Virus record (IMG/VR): IMGVR_UViG_3300010885_012199
Span: 1-26,238 of that record
From: a virus
Strand: one strand, 5' to 3'
Length of the DNA stretch: 26,238 nt
Shown here piece by piece: positions 15,160-21,135 of the stretch (positions are counted from its first letter, which is position 1; every line of letters starts with the position of its first letter). A program made the translations under genes and the position numbers. Below the pieces are notes generated by a model. That model was not told the DNA's origin. It saw only the letters and a list, made by a program, of their open reading frames with translations, and made no database searches.

Positions 15160-17028
15160 TTACAGGGCTGATGTGTTGATTGGACCCATTGGGCCACCAG
15201 AGCCACCCATCTTGCCAGAATTGCTAGGCTGTGCAGGATTGGCCTGCTGTGTGGTCTGTTGCTGTTGTCCAAAGTTGCCAGCATTGCCAGGCAGTTGTCC
15301 TGTAGGTTGTGAACTGTTGGTATTGAACTGAGGATTCAATCCAGCATTGGGCGTGTTGCCCGACAGCAGTTGACCATAGCTTTGCATTGGCTGATTGGCT
15401 GCACCCAGGTTGTTGGGTTGATTACCAGGCATGAATGCCTGATCAAATTGTTGCTGACTCATGCCTGGAATAAATCCACTGGAGGCTCCCATAACGGGAG
15501 TAAGTCCAGGTGCAGACTGGCCATATATGCCGGCCTGCTGATTGTCAACAAATTGTTGTTGTTGCGGATTGACATAGGCCTTACCAGCTTGTAAGTCTGG
15601 ATTGTTAAAATCCAATTGTGAATACATGTCGGCCATATTCATTGGTAACTGCACTGGCATCTCTTTGGCAGTACCATAGATGCCGGTTGCGCCTGGTGGA
15701 GTCTGAGTAAAGAAATCAGTCTGTGCTTGTATCTGTTGTTGTTGCGGATTTAAATTGGTTACGCCAGGTGCACTTTGATTGTACATGTTTTGTGCTCCTG
15801 ACACAGCTTGTTGATATGTAGGTTGCAAAGTCTGAGCGAAGAAATCAGTCTGTGCTTGTATCTGTTGTTGCTGTTGTGGATTGAGTCTACCAGGATAAGC
15901 TATAATAGAGCCTGACATGTCAGGGCTGGGGGTGGGGGCTGGATTTTGATTCTGACTTAGCCATTCTTGCCAATTCTGCACAGGACTTTTAAGTTGGTCA
16001 GGTGTACCATAATTTAAGTTAGTGTTATAAAACGCATATTGATTATACAAGTCTTGTGTGCCACCCATGTTGGTATCATAAGGATTGCTGGTTAGATAAT
16101 CTTGTGCCAGCTGATTACGTCGTGGCAATGATTCTTCCCAGGTTGATCCATAACCTTCTGGCATAGGAGAGTTTGTTACTGGTGGTGCTGGTGGTGCATA
16201 TTGTTCTGGTCCTGGATCTGATATTGGCATCTCTTTGGCAGTACCGTAGATGCCGGTTGCGCCTGGATTTCCTGGTGCTCCGCCCATTGGACCTTGCAAT
16301 CCAAAATAACTCATTGGATCCTGACCTGGTGGCGTCAGTTGTTTCATTTCTTCAAACGACATACCTGGTCTGAAACCACCTGGTCCACCTGGTCTGATTC
16401 CGCCCATTTTGCCACGAAGTTGTTCTGGGGTTGGTCCTCCACCGCCTGGCATGTTTTCTATAGGGTTCATGCCTGGCATTGGCATTGTATCCATGCCTGG
16501 TGGTGCTGGAGCTGGTCCGCCAATGGGTCCAGGTCCTTTAGGAAAAAATTCTGGTCCCATTTGTTTACCAACTGGTGCTGGAGCTTGTCCTGGCACCTGG
16601 ATGGGCCGACCTTGTGCATCACGTCCTTGTGGTCCTGTGTAAGGTACGGATTGGGGTCGGGCAGCTGTTCTAGCTGCTGCTTCAGCCTGTATGCGTTTGG
16701 CATTGGCCTGTTGACCTGCAGTCTGAGACACAGCAGGAGCACGGCTCTGTGCCACTTGTGTTCTAGCTGCTGCTGTCTGCGGTCGTGTGCCTTGTAACGG
16801 ATTGGCTCTGGTGTAATCTAACTGTTGCTGTTGGAGTGTGGCTGCCTTGGTTGCGGCTGCACGATCAGCTGTTTGCTTTCTTGAGTCAGCTACAAATTGG
16901 TTGGCAGCCTGTTTGTCTGTTGCTCTATTACCGGTGGGTGTTGGTGGTCGCACCGTGGCATTCTTTTTCATTTCAGTTTGACTGGCTGCTGATAGTTTTT
17001 GTGTTGTGCTCTTGGGTTTGGTGGCCAT
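15160..17028 (-). CDS. Q/P/G-rich low-complexity protein (622 aa), probable virion protein
   Basis: The N terminus (about 1-130) is basic and A/T/Q-rich (ATKPKSTTQKL, QQANAKRIQAEAAART). The middle is proline and glycine-rich (GPGPIGGPAPAPPGMD, GGIRPGGPGGFRPGM), and the rest is Q/N-rich with repeated units: GATGIYGTAKEMP occurs twice, and NPQQQQ(Q)IQAQTDFF twice. There is no membrane segment or enzyme motif. Such disordered Q/P-rich proteins occur in marine phages as virion or scaffold-like components. The start ATG 17028 has CGGAA upstream and a GCTAAATA element 24 nt before it. Position between small and large terminase is unusual; the function is open. Confidence 0.7.
   Translation of the reverse strand: MATKPKSTTQKLSAASQTEMKKNATVRPPTPTGNRATDKQAANQFVADSRKQTADRAAATKAATLQQQQLDYTRANPLQGTRPQTAAARTQVAQSRAPAVSQTAGQQANAKRIQAEAAARTAARPQSVPYTGPQGRDAQGRPIQVPGQAPAPVGKQMGPEFFPKGPGPIGGPAPAPPGMDTMPMPGMNPIENMPGGGGPTPEQLRGKMGGIRPGGPGGFRPGMSFEEMKQLTPPGQDPMSYFGLQGPMGGAPGNPGATGIYGTAKEMPISDPGPEQYAPPAPPVTNSPMPEGYGSTWEESLPRRNQLAQDYLTSNPYDTNMGGTQDLYNQYAFYNTNLNYGTPDQLKSPVQNWQEWLSQNQNPAPTPSPDMSGSIIAYPGRLNPQQQQQIQAQTDFFAQTLQPTYQQAVSGAQNMYNQSAPGVTNLNPQQQQIQAQTDFFTQTPPGATGIYGTAKEMPVQLPMNMADMYSQLDFNNPDLQAGKAYVNPQQQQFVDNQQAGIYGQSAPGLTPVMGASSGFIPGMSQQQFDQAFMPGNQPNNLGAANQPMQSYGQLLSGNTPNAGLNPQFNTNSSQPTGQLPGNAGNFGQQQQTTQQANPAQPSNSGKMGGSGGPMGPINTSAL
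15656..15696 (-). repeat. 41-nt repeat, copy 1
   Basis: Encodes part of GATGIYGTAKEMP in the 622-aa gene. It matches 16226-16266 at 40 of 41 positions, which is more DNA identity than protein constraint alone requires, so it looks like a recent duplication or gene conversion. Confidence 0.85.
15711..15740 (-). repeat. 30-nt repeat, copy 1
   Basis: Encodes part of QQQIQAQTDFF in the 622-aa gene. Identical to 15841-15870 over 30 nt; similarity extends with mismatches on both sides (15700-15750 against 15830-15883). Confidence 0.85.
15841..15870 (-). repeat. 30-nt repeat, copy 2
   Basis: Identical to 15711-15740, 130 bp away, within the same Q-rich gene and in the same frame. Confidence 0.85.
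16226..16266 (-). repeat. 41-nt repeat, copy 2
   Basis: Partner of 15656-15696 with one mismatch, 570 bp away and in the same frame. Confidence 0.85.
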
Positions 17029-17051
17029 ATCTGATTCCGTTGTGTTATTGA

Positions 17052-17408
17052 TTATTTAGCAGTCCTGGCAACCTGTGTCAATGCTGTCAGGGCCGCTGCG
17101 AAAGCTTCAGCTTTGGCGGCGACTGCATCTTCACTGTTGGTTGACTCAACTTCCAGCTTGTCTGCCACAACCTTGCCCAACAACACACGATCATAGTCTC
17201 TCACTCCGGACCAGTCTGCACGGTCAATGGCCGTGGTGTAGTTGATGGCTATCTGTTCGGCATAGCTACGCCCAAGCTGCACATCAAGGTTTTGCAACAA
17301 GGTGTCCATGGTGATCTTATTAGTGCTGCCTTTGGGTCGGCCAGCGCCTGACCTTGCACCACCACGACTTGGAGCTTTGGTTTGGTATCGTTTCTTTGCT
17401 TGTTCCAT
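17052..17408 (-). CDS. terS: Putative terminase small subunit (118 aa)
   Basis: The N terminus MEQAKKRYQTKAPSRGGARS continues as GAGRPKGSTNKIT, the basic R-GGxRxGAGRPKGS signature of many phage small terminases and related DNA-binding proteins. A helical body with YAEQIAINYTTAIDRADWSG and a C-terminal helix (AFAAALTALTQVA) fit the oligomerising part. The small subunit recognises the packaging site and stimulates the large subunit. I chose ATG 17408, 4 nt after the upstream stop, since the basic motif follows at once; the longer in-frame form from 17462 would overlap the upstream gene. No Shine-Dalgarno is present, but CATAAATA lies exactly 5 nt before the ATG. TerL is about 5 kb downstream, an unusually wide separation. 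Confidence 0.65.
   Translation of the reverse strand: MEQAKKRYQTKAPSRGGARSGAGRPKGSTNKITMDTLLQNLDVQLGRSYAEQIAINYTTAIDRADWSGVRDYDRVLLGKVVADKLEVESTNSEDAVAAKAEAFAAALTALTQVARTAK
17053..17060 (-). promoter_or_regulatory. Late-type promoter GCTAAATA before the 622-aa gene
   Basis: Overlaps the last codons and stop of the small-terminase gene. Predicted start near 17047 leaves a leader of about 19 nt with CGGAA before ATG 17028. Confidence 0.35.
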
Positions 17409-17412
17409 ATGT

Positions 17413-17712
17413 TTATTTATGTTCTGAATCCTTTTCCGTGAGCGGGCTTGGCACATCCACAAGCGTTAGGATCTGTTTGGCTTTCCATTGTATGCTACGG
17501 GCCTGTATTTCTTTTAATTTGTAACGTTCAATAATTTCTGCAATGGTAGCCGCAGCTTGCCAACGTCGTTCTTCTATCGAATATTTGGTAGGCGCTCTAG
17601 CGCCGCGATTGGTTCTGCCAGTTCTCAAATTGGTTACTGAACTCTTTGACACTTGTTTAAGTAGCTCTTGGACCAGGTATGTGCGTCCGCGTATGGTAAT
17701 AGTATCTCTCAT
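17413..17712 (-). CDS. Hypothetical protein (99 aa), possible DNA-binding
   Basis: Hydrophilic and basic: ITIRGRTYLVQELLKQVSKSS, then NLRTGRTNRGARAPTKYSIEERR, then a long helix (QAAATIAEIIERYKLKEIQA). The first half could be a small helix-turn-helix, but this is weak. I chose ATG 17712 because it lies 5 nt after a TAAATA element; the in-frame GTG at 17745 has no Shine-Dalgarno. The gene stands between the candidate origin and the small terminase, and its stop overlaps the CATAAATA element of the next gene. A role in packaging or in binding the adjacent repeats is possible, but only by position. Confidence 0.6.
   Translation of the reverse strand: MRDTITIRGRTYLVQELLKQVSKSSVTNLRTGRTNRGARAPTKYSIEERRWQAAATIAEIIERYKLKEIQARSIQWKAKQILTLVDVPSPLTEKDSEHK
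17414..17421 (-). promoter_or_regulatory. Late-type promoter CATAAATA before terS
   Basis: The octamer overlaps the stop codon of the 99-aa gene and is followed by AACAT and ATG. Predicted start is the A of ATG 17408. No Shine-Dalgarno lies within 15 nt. Confidence 0.5.
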
Positions 17713-17717
17713 GTGGG

Positions 17718-17725
17718 TATTTACG
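17718..17725 (-). promoter_or_regulatory. Late-type promoter CGTAAATA before the 99-aa gene
   Basis: The minus strand reads CGTAAATA, CCCAC, ATG. It is the first element left of the candidate origin and could open the whole packaging block. Confidence 0.4.
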
Positions 17726-17751
17726 GTGCGGCTACCATCTACCACAAAGAT

Positions 17752-17815
17752 ACTATCTTGCTATATATATATAAAAAATATTATTATTATTATATTATAT
17801 ATATAACAAGATAGT
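17752..17815. repeat. 64-nt inverted repeat with pure A/T centre
   Basis: Outer arms ACTATCTTG and CAAGATAGT are perfect over 9 bp, followed by one mismatch (C against A, which becomes a G-U pair in minus-strand RNA) and 10 further A/T pairs. It could be a cruciform or an unwinding element. Confidence 0.85.
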
Positions 17816-17828
17816 CGCATAGTCGCAT
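17811..17828 (+). repeat. Iteron pair ATAGTCGC x2 in direct 8-bp tandem
   Basis: Copies start at 17811 and 17819, followed by AT. The first copy overlaps the right arm of the A/T palindrome. Confidence 0.85.
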
Positions 17829-17867
17829 TCTTCCAGCAGCTATAGCTCAAACCAGGAACTATCCCCC

Positions 17868-17905
17868 GCGACTATGTCACTTTTGCGACTATCTACATAG
17901 TCGCA
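17868..17905. repeat. Iterons in inverted arrangement
   Basis: GCGACTAT at 17868-17875, TGCGACTAT at 17884-17892 and ATAGTCGCA at 17897-17905. The last two form a perfect dyad with spacer CTAC. As minus-strand RNA this is a 9-bp hairpin shortly after the helicase stop, but it lacks a T run, so it is not a typical intrinsic terminator. Confidence 0.85.
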
Positions 17906-17911
17906 CCTGCT

Positions 17912-19237
17912 CTAAATGCTGTCAACTACCTTCAAATGTGGCAGGGTTTTGGTCTGATCCACTATCTCAACTGTGAATCTTTTCTGTCTATCACTACGGA
18001 AACCCTGTTCACGTAACCATTTGCCACCGGCTGTGGTTTCCCGTTTGCTCACACGATCCATGCCACAACGCTTGAGTATTTCAGTTATGTTCAAGTTTTC
18101 ACCACGCACAGTTTTCATATGCTGTGGTGCAACAATATGATTGCTTAGTGTTTCAATCACAGGATCCACAGTTCTAAATGGGTTCTGACTCTGTTGTAAC
18201 ACATCACGTTCTTCAGGAGTAAGGAACCAGCCCCATTCCTGATTCACAGTACGGCTTTCAGGATCTTTGCACAAAGGACTCACCACATCATACAGGCGTT
18301 TGACCTGTGCCCAAAACTGTGCCAGATCATATCGGGGAAATCTAAATGCATCCACATCTAGCACCCAAAAGCGTCGATTCTCATCATCATTCAAAAACTC
18401 CAAGGTGTTCAGTGTGGCATAAAAGCCTGTGCGTCTAGCATACTTGTTGGCTGAGCGTTCATAAGGCGGACGTATAACATCTTGCTTTTCAGTTATCCAG
18501 GCTTTGAGTGCTTCAAGATCTGACTTTTTAAATGTACTATCCAGTTCGCCCAGTTCAGTGATCCAAGTGCCCACTGCTTTCATCACTGAATCTTTGTTGC
18601 CCACATCCAGGGCCACAGCATCTTTGATCCATCTGTTGCCGTACTCTTTTGGGATTAGGCCATATGCCCAACTTGTCTTGCCAATGCCCTGTCTACCATA
18701 CAAGCACAACACACCTTCCATACTGAACTGTGGTTCATACAAGCTGGCCACTAGAGCAAGTGCCCATTTACGCATCAGTGTTTCTTTTAGGGTATTTCCA
18801 ATCTGTTGACTGTTGGCTCCACACACAATAGTATCATAATAATCGCCCAGTCTATCCCGACCATCCCATTCCTGTGCGTCAATCCAATCACGCACCGGAT
18901 GGTATGCATTTGCATTGGCTATGGTTGCTATGTAAGCATCCAGTTCGCCCACAGGCATACCATGTTGATGTGCATAACTGCGTATGTAACCACGTGCGGC
19001 ATTTATAGCAGTATCTGCATGTATTGTGACTCCAGGAATGTCAATTTCTATTTCCTTGGTCATTTCGTTGTGTCTGATAGTGATGCCGCAATGTGCAATT
19101 AGGGTTTCTGCATTGGCCAATGTGCTCTTTACTGCACCTTTGCTAGTCAATTCAGTAAAAATTATGGCACCCGTTGCCACCTGCTGTCGTTTTTGATCCA
19201 GTAGATCTTCTAGTTCTTCAATGCTTAGATTTTTCAT
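17912..19237 (-). CDS. VirE-type (virulence-associated E family) replicative helicase / ATPase (441 aa)
   Basis: Likely the replicative DNA helicase working with the primase encoded just upstream. HPVRDWIDAQEWDGRDRL (113-130) is the family's entry motif. Walker A is GRQGIGKT (181-188), the acidic motif ELGELD (228-233) fits Walker B, and FYATLNTLEFLNDDENRRFW (about 272-291) holds the N and RRF residues of the superfamily 3-like sensor. All key residues are present. The C-terminal 100 residues include a possible winged-helix domain (GENLNITEILKRCGM, TAGGKWLREQGF), which may bind DNA. The gene overlaps the primase gene by 20 nt, with AAGAAGA ahead of the ATG. The candidate origin follows its stop by only 6 nt. 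Confidence 0.88.
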   Translation of the reverse strand: MKNLSIEELEDLLDQKRQQVATGAIIFTELTSKGAVKSTLANAETLIAHCGITIRHNEMTKEIEIDIPGVTIHADTAINAARGYIRSYAHQHGMPVGELDAYIATIANANAYHPVRDWIDAQEWDGRDRLGDYYDTIVCGANSQQIGNTLKETLMRKWALALVASLYEPQFSMEGVLCLYGRQGIGKTSWAYGLIPKEYGNRWIKDAVALDVGNKDSVMKAVGTWITELGELDSTFKKSDLEALKAWITEKQDVIRPPYERSANKYARRTGFYATLNTLEFLNDDENRRFWVLDVDAFRFPRYDLAQFWAQVKRLYDVVSPLCKDPESRTVNQEWGWFLTPEERDVLQQSQNPFRTVDPVIETLSNHIVAPQHMKTVRGENLNITEILKRCGMDRVSKRETTAGGKWLREQGFRSDRQKRFTVEIVDQTKTLPHLKVVDSI

Positions 19238-20153
19238 TCTTCTTTTCCTTAATGATTCTTTCCAATTCCTTTATTTCTTCCAACTGTTGTTGATATACTG
19301 CTCGTTTTTTTTCATGCTGTATTCTGCGTTGTTCTGTGGCCATAAACATCAGACTCTTTATGGTAGGACTGCGGCTGGGATCTCTTGACGCCAGCAGTCT
19401 TGCATACTCACCTCGTATGCGTTCAGGCCAAAATGTAGCCAACAACACAGCAGCAACGCTGTTGCCCACTTCACTGGCTGTGGCAAATGCAATACGCATC
19501 CATACATCGTAATCAGGTGTGGGAATCTGTTGCCTGATCAGTTCCAATACTGCTGTGAGTTCAGTAAACTTGTCTTCATTGATGCTGTCAATATCAATGT
19601 CTTCAACTGGATTAGTATTTACGACTGTGCGATTTTCACCCAGGGTTAGCCAATAGGCCAAGATCTCATCTGGCAGTTCAGCTACGTCTGTTTGAGTAGG
19701 ACTTGCAATCCACGTGTATTGCCTACCATCAGCCAGTTCACTAGGAGGCACGACACTTTGGCATCCTGTCCAACGAAACTCAAAGCCTTCACCTTCAGCA
19801 ATCATATCATCACGTGTGTTTGTAATCTTTTGTGTGCGAACATAATCCCAATACTGTTCAGGCACCGTAAATGCCATTTGGCAACGCGAATCCTTGCCAC
19901 TTGTCCACATCACTGTGCCAGGTAATGCACAACCAATACGCTGTTCAAACCATGACCATGCCGTTGCGCCATCAAAGTCTAATGCAACCAAACCACCACT
20001 GGTAGGACCCAGTAATAGGCCCACATTGGCACTTTCTATATCTCGTATGCGTTTGGGATCTCGTTGCCAGCCTGCAGGATAAGGAACCTTTTCACCGCCA
20101 CGTACATTACAATAACGCCAAGACGGCACAACTTCCAGTTCAATGTAATTCAT
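19218..20153 (-). CDS. Bifunctional primase/polymerase-type primase (archaeo-eukaryotic primase, 311 aa)
   Basis: The protein should synthesise primers for phage DNA replication. The N-terminal prim-pol domain shows WRYCNVRGGEKVPYPAGWQ, then VGLLLGPTSGGLVALDFDG with the metal-binding DFD (59-61), the TSGKDSRCQMAF segment (84-95), and GFEFRWTGCQSVVPPSEL (123-140), where E125 is the likely third acidic residue. The His often seen in the second motif is replaced by Q (position 92). The part from about 205 to 260 (DYDVWMRIAFATASEVG) resembles a primase C-terminal domain, and the end is a charged coiled coil (EEIKELERIIKEKKNEKSKH). It overlaps the upstream 81-aa gene (ATGA) and the helicase gene, forming a primase-helicase unit. 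Phages use this in place of DnaG-type primases. Confidence 0.88.
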   Translation of the reverse strand: MNYIELEVVPSWRYCNVRGGEKVPYPAGWQRDPKRIRDIESANVGLLLGPTSGGLVALDFDGATAWSWFEQRIGCALPGTVMWTSGKDSRCQMAFTVPEQYWDYVRTQKITNTRDDMIAEGEGFEFRWTGCQSVVPPSELADGRQYTWIASPTQTDVAELPDEILAYWLTLGENRTVVNTNPVEDIDIDSINEDKFTELTAVLELIRQQIPTPDYDVWMRIAFATASEVGNSVAAVLLATFWPERIRGEYARLLASRDPSRSPTIKSLMFMATEQRRIQHEKKRAVYQQQLEEIKELERIIKEKKNEKSKH

Positions 20154-20395
20154 TTCTTGTCCTTGCGTTCACGAATCATTATCTCTAATAATTCTGCGCC
20201 AGTGGGTGCGGGTCTTTGGCTAGGCGGTGTAGCCAAGCCAGGATTCTTTAAAATCTCAAACAGGGCATCATCGCTGTCAACCCATACAGCATGTTCACGA
20301 TCTTTACGGCGTTGTTCTTCACGCACACGTTGTCTACGTTCTTCTTCGTAGCCAGAAAACTTTGTTTCTACCTGTTGTCTTACGGTTGGTTTCAA
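20150..20395 (-). CDS. Hypothetical charged protein with TTG start (81 aa)
   Basis: I do not recognise it. The first half is a charged helix (EEERRQRVREEQRRKDREHA), then VDSDDALFEILKNPGLATPP and a basic end (MIRERKDKK). I chose TTG at 20395: GGAG lies 6 nt upstream. The frame continues without a stop to 20446 but offers no ATG. The stop overlaps the primase start as ATGA, so it is translationally linked with primase and helicase and may be an accessory replication factor (inference). Confidence 0.65.
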   Translation of the reverse strand: MKPTVRQQVETKFSGYEEERRQRVREEQRRKDREHAVWVDSDDALFEILKNPGLATPPSQRPAPTGAELLEIMIRERKDKK

Positions 20396-20579
20396 TTCAA
20401 TCTCCAGTGTTATAGTAGGAATACCGATTTCGAGCCTTGCTCGGTATCACACAAGTCCTGGGCCCCGGAAATATCTATGACACAAAAATGGCTTAAAGTG
20501 TATAGTTTTTTTGATTGCCCTGCTCTAATACTACTTAGTAGTATATTCATCTGAAGCCGGCCCTTTCGGGCCTGCCTCC
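20396..20579. other. Structured intergenic region (possible leader, operator or tiny gene)
   Basis: This 184-nt gap lies between the 56-aa gene and the replication genes. It holds a hairpin GGCCC-loop-GGGCC (20559-20572), a 17-nt dyad of two 8-bp arms around one T (20528-20544), and mutually exclusive stems (20421-20427 with 20441-20447, against 20431-20435 with 20439-20443). A minus-strand frame of 46 codons runs 20410-20550; its ATG is 24 nt past a perfect TAAGGAGG (20575-20582), with the GGCCC hairpin between. The frame has unconvincing composition, so I do not call it a gene. A regulatory leader for the replication operon is more likely. No intrinsic terminator with a T run was found. Confidence 0.45.
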
Positions 20580-20750
20580 TTATTCTTGTATTGGCATTCT
20601 AGTGTAAATCTTCTGTAATGCTTCCATGATTTCTTTTAAGTAGTAGTTCATTTCATGTAACTCGTCTCCTACTGTGTAACCAAAATCATTTTGCGGATCT
20701 AATGGTAAATCACTTAACACATCTGCTATTAAATTCATTTCTTCTTTCAT
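20580..20750 (-). CDS. Small acidic helical protein (56 aa)
   Basis: A short gene: MKEEMNLIADVLSDLPLDPQ, NDFGYTVGDELHEMNYYLK, then EIMEALQKIYTRMPIQE. It is acidic and mostly helical. The ribosome binding site AAAGGAAAT lies 6 nt before the ATG. A CATAAATA element and a long stem-loop precede it, and a perfect TAAGGAGG overlaps its stop. The good binding site, full-length frame and amphipathic composition support a real gene. No family is recognised; small acidic early phage proteins often inhibit host enzymes, but nothing here proves that. Confidence 0.75.
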   Translation of the reverse strand: MKEEMNLIADVLSDLPLDPQNDFGYTVGDELHEMNYYLKEIMEALQKIYTRMPIQE

Positions 20751-20769
20751 TTCTATTTCCTTTAGGTTT

Positions 20770-20810
20770 AGTATACAACAACTACTTGCTGTATGTAGTT
20801 ATTGTATACT
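20770..20810 (-). promoter_or_regulatory. 16-bp stem-loop in the leader of the 56-aa gene
   Basis: Arms AGTATACAACAACTAC (20770-20785) and GTAGTTATTGTATACT (20795-20810) with a 9-nt loop. The one DNA mismatch (C79 against A101) becomes a G-U pair in minus-strand RNA, so the stem is complete only as minus-strand RNA. It begins 2 nt past CATAAATA and has no following T run, so it looks like a 5' mRNA-stabilising hairpin more than a terminator. Confidence 0.7.
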
Positions 20811-20812
20811 TT

Positions 20813-20820
20813 TATTTATG
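20813..20820 (-). promoter_or_regulatory. Late-type promoter CATAAATA upstream of the 56-aa gene
   Basis: Exact octamer in the 109-nt gap between the 91-aa and 56-aa genes. Predicted start near 20807, at the base of the stem-loop. Confidence 0.5.
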
Positions 20821-20859
20821 CTATGTCAACATAAATCCTAAATTATTTTTACCAAAACA

Positions 20860-21135
20860 TCAACGCATCAGTGGATTACCACTTGTGTCAGTGAGTATGG
20901 TTCGCTCTCTATCTTCTGGATGTCCACGTTCACGGAACTCTATGGCCTTTTGGGCCAACATACGGTACTCGTCTGTGAGTTCACCATTCACAATAAATCC
21001 ACGCAGGATCATGTTGACCAGACTAAAAATGTCCTGTTCGGTTTGACCTTGTGACTCTAGGGCTAGTACACAGTCTTCCAACACATGTACCAAACTTTTG
21101 TGTTCTATTTTCTTTGCTGATTTTTTAGTGCTCAT
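20860..21135 (-). CDS. Hypothetical protein downstream of GroES (91 aa)
   Basis: I do not recognise it. It has a basic N terminus (MSTKKSAKKIEHKSL), a helical middle (VHVLEDCVLALESQGQTEQD, NMILRGFIVNGELTDEYRML) and a charged end (RERGHPEDRERTIL). No membrane segment or catalytic motif is seen. The start overlaps the GroES stop (TAATG), with GAGGAGAAC 7 nt upstream, so it is co-translated with the co-chaperonin. After it comes a 109-nt gap with a promoter-like element and a stem-loop. Confidence 0.7.
   Translation of the reverse strand: MSTKKSAKKIEHKSLVHVLEDCVLALESQGQTEQDIFSLVNMILRGFIVNGELTDEYRMLAQKAIEFRERGHPEDRERTILTDTSGNPLMR

Larger units (their letters stand above)
17752..17905. other. Candidate replication origin: A/T palindrome plus iterons
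   Basis: This non-coding stretch after the helicase gene has three parts. First, an inverted repeat with 20-nt arms (17752-17771 and 17796-17815, 19 of 20 matched) encloses a 24-nt A/T loop; 17762-17806 is 45 nt of pure A/T, easily melted. Second, the 8-mer ATAGTCGC occurs five times: direct at 17811, 17819 and 17897, inverted at 17868-17875 and 17885-17892. The last two form a 9-bp dyad at 17884-17905 with a 4-nt spacer. Third, a perfect 10-bp palindrome AGCTATAGCT lies at 17838-17847. A/T-rich melting element next to iterons is the standard design of a replicator. It stands directly beside primase and helicase genes. The origin function is inference. Confidence 0.6.

Noticed and set aside
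16294-16797. Long plus-strand open frames opposite the 622-aa gene (also 16409-16642 and 16173-16373)
   Set aside because: They mirror a Q/P/G-rich coding strand with few stops, are W/C-rich nonsense on translation, and have no ribosome sites.
17884-17905. Terminator for the helicase operon
   Set aside because: The 9-bp hairpin is present, but no T run follows in either direction; it is better explained as paired iterons.
20415-20465. Possible tRNA with a TTCGAG-like loop
   Set aside because: No acceptor stem or 5-bp T arm can be drawn on either strand; the pairing is better explained as alternative hairpins.
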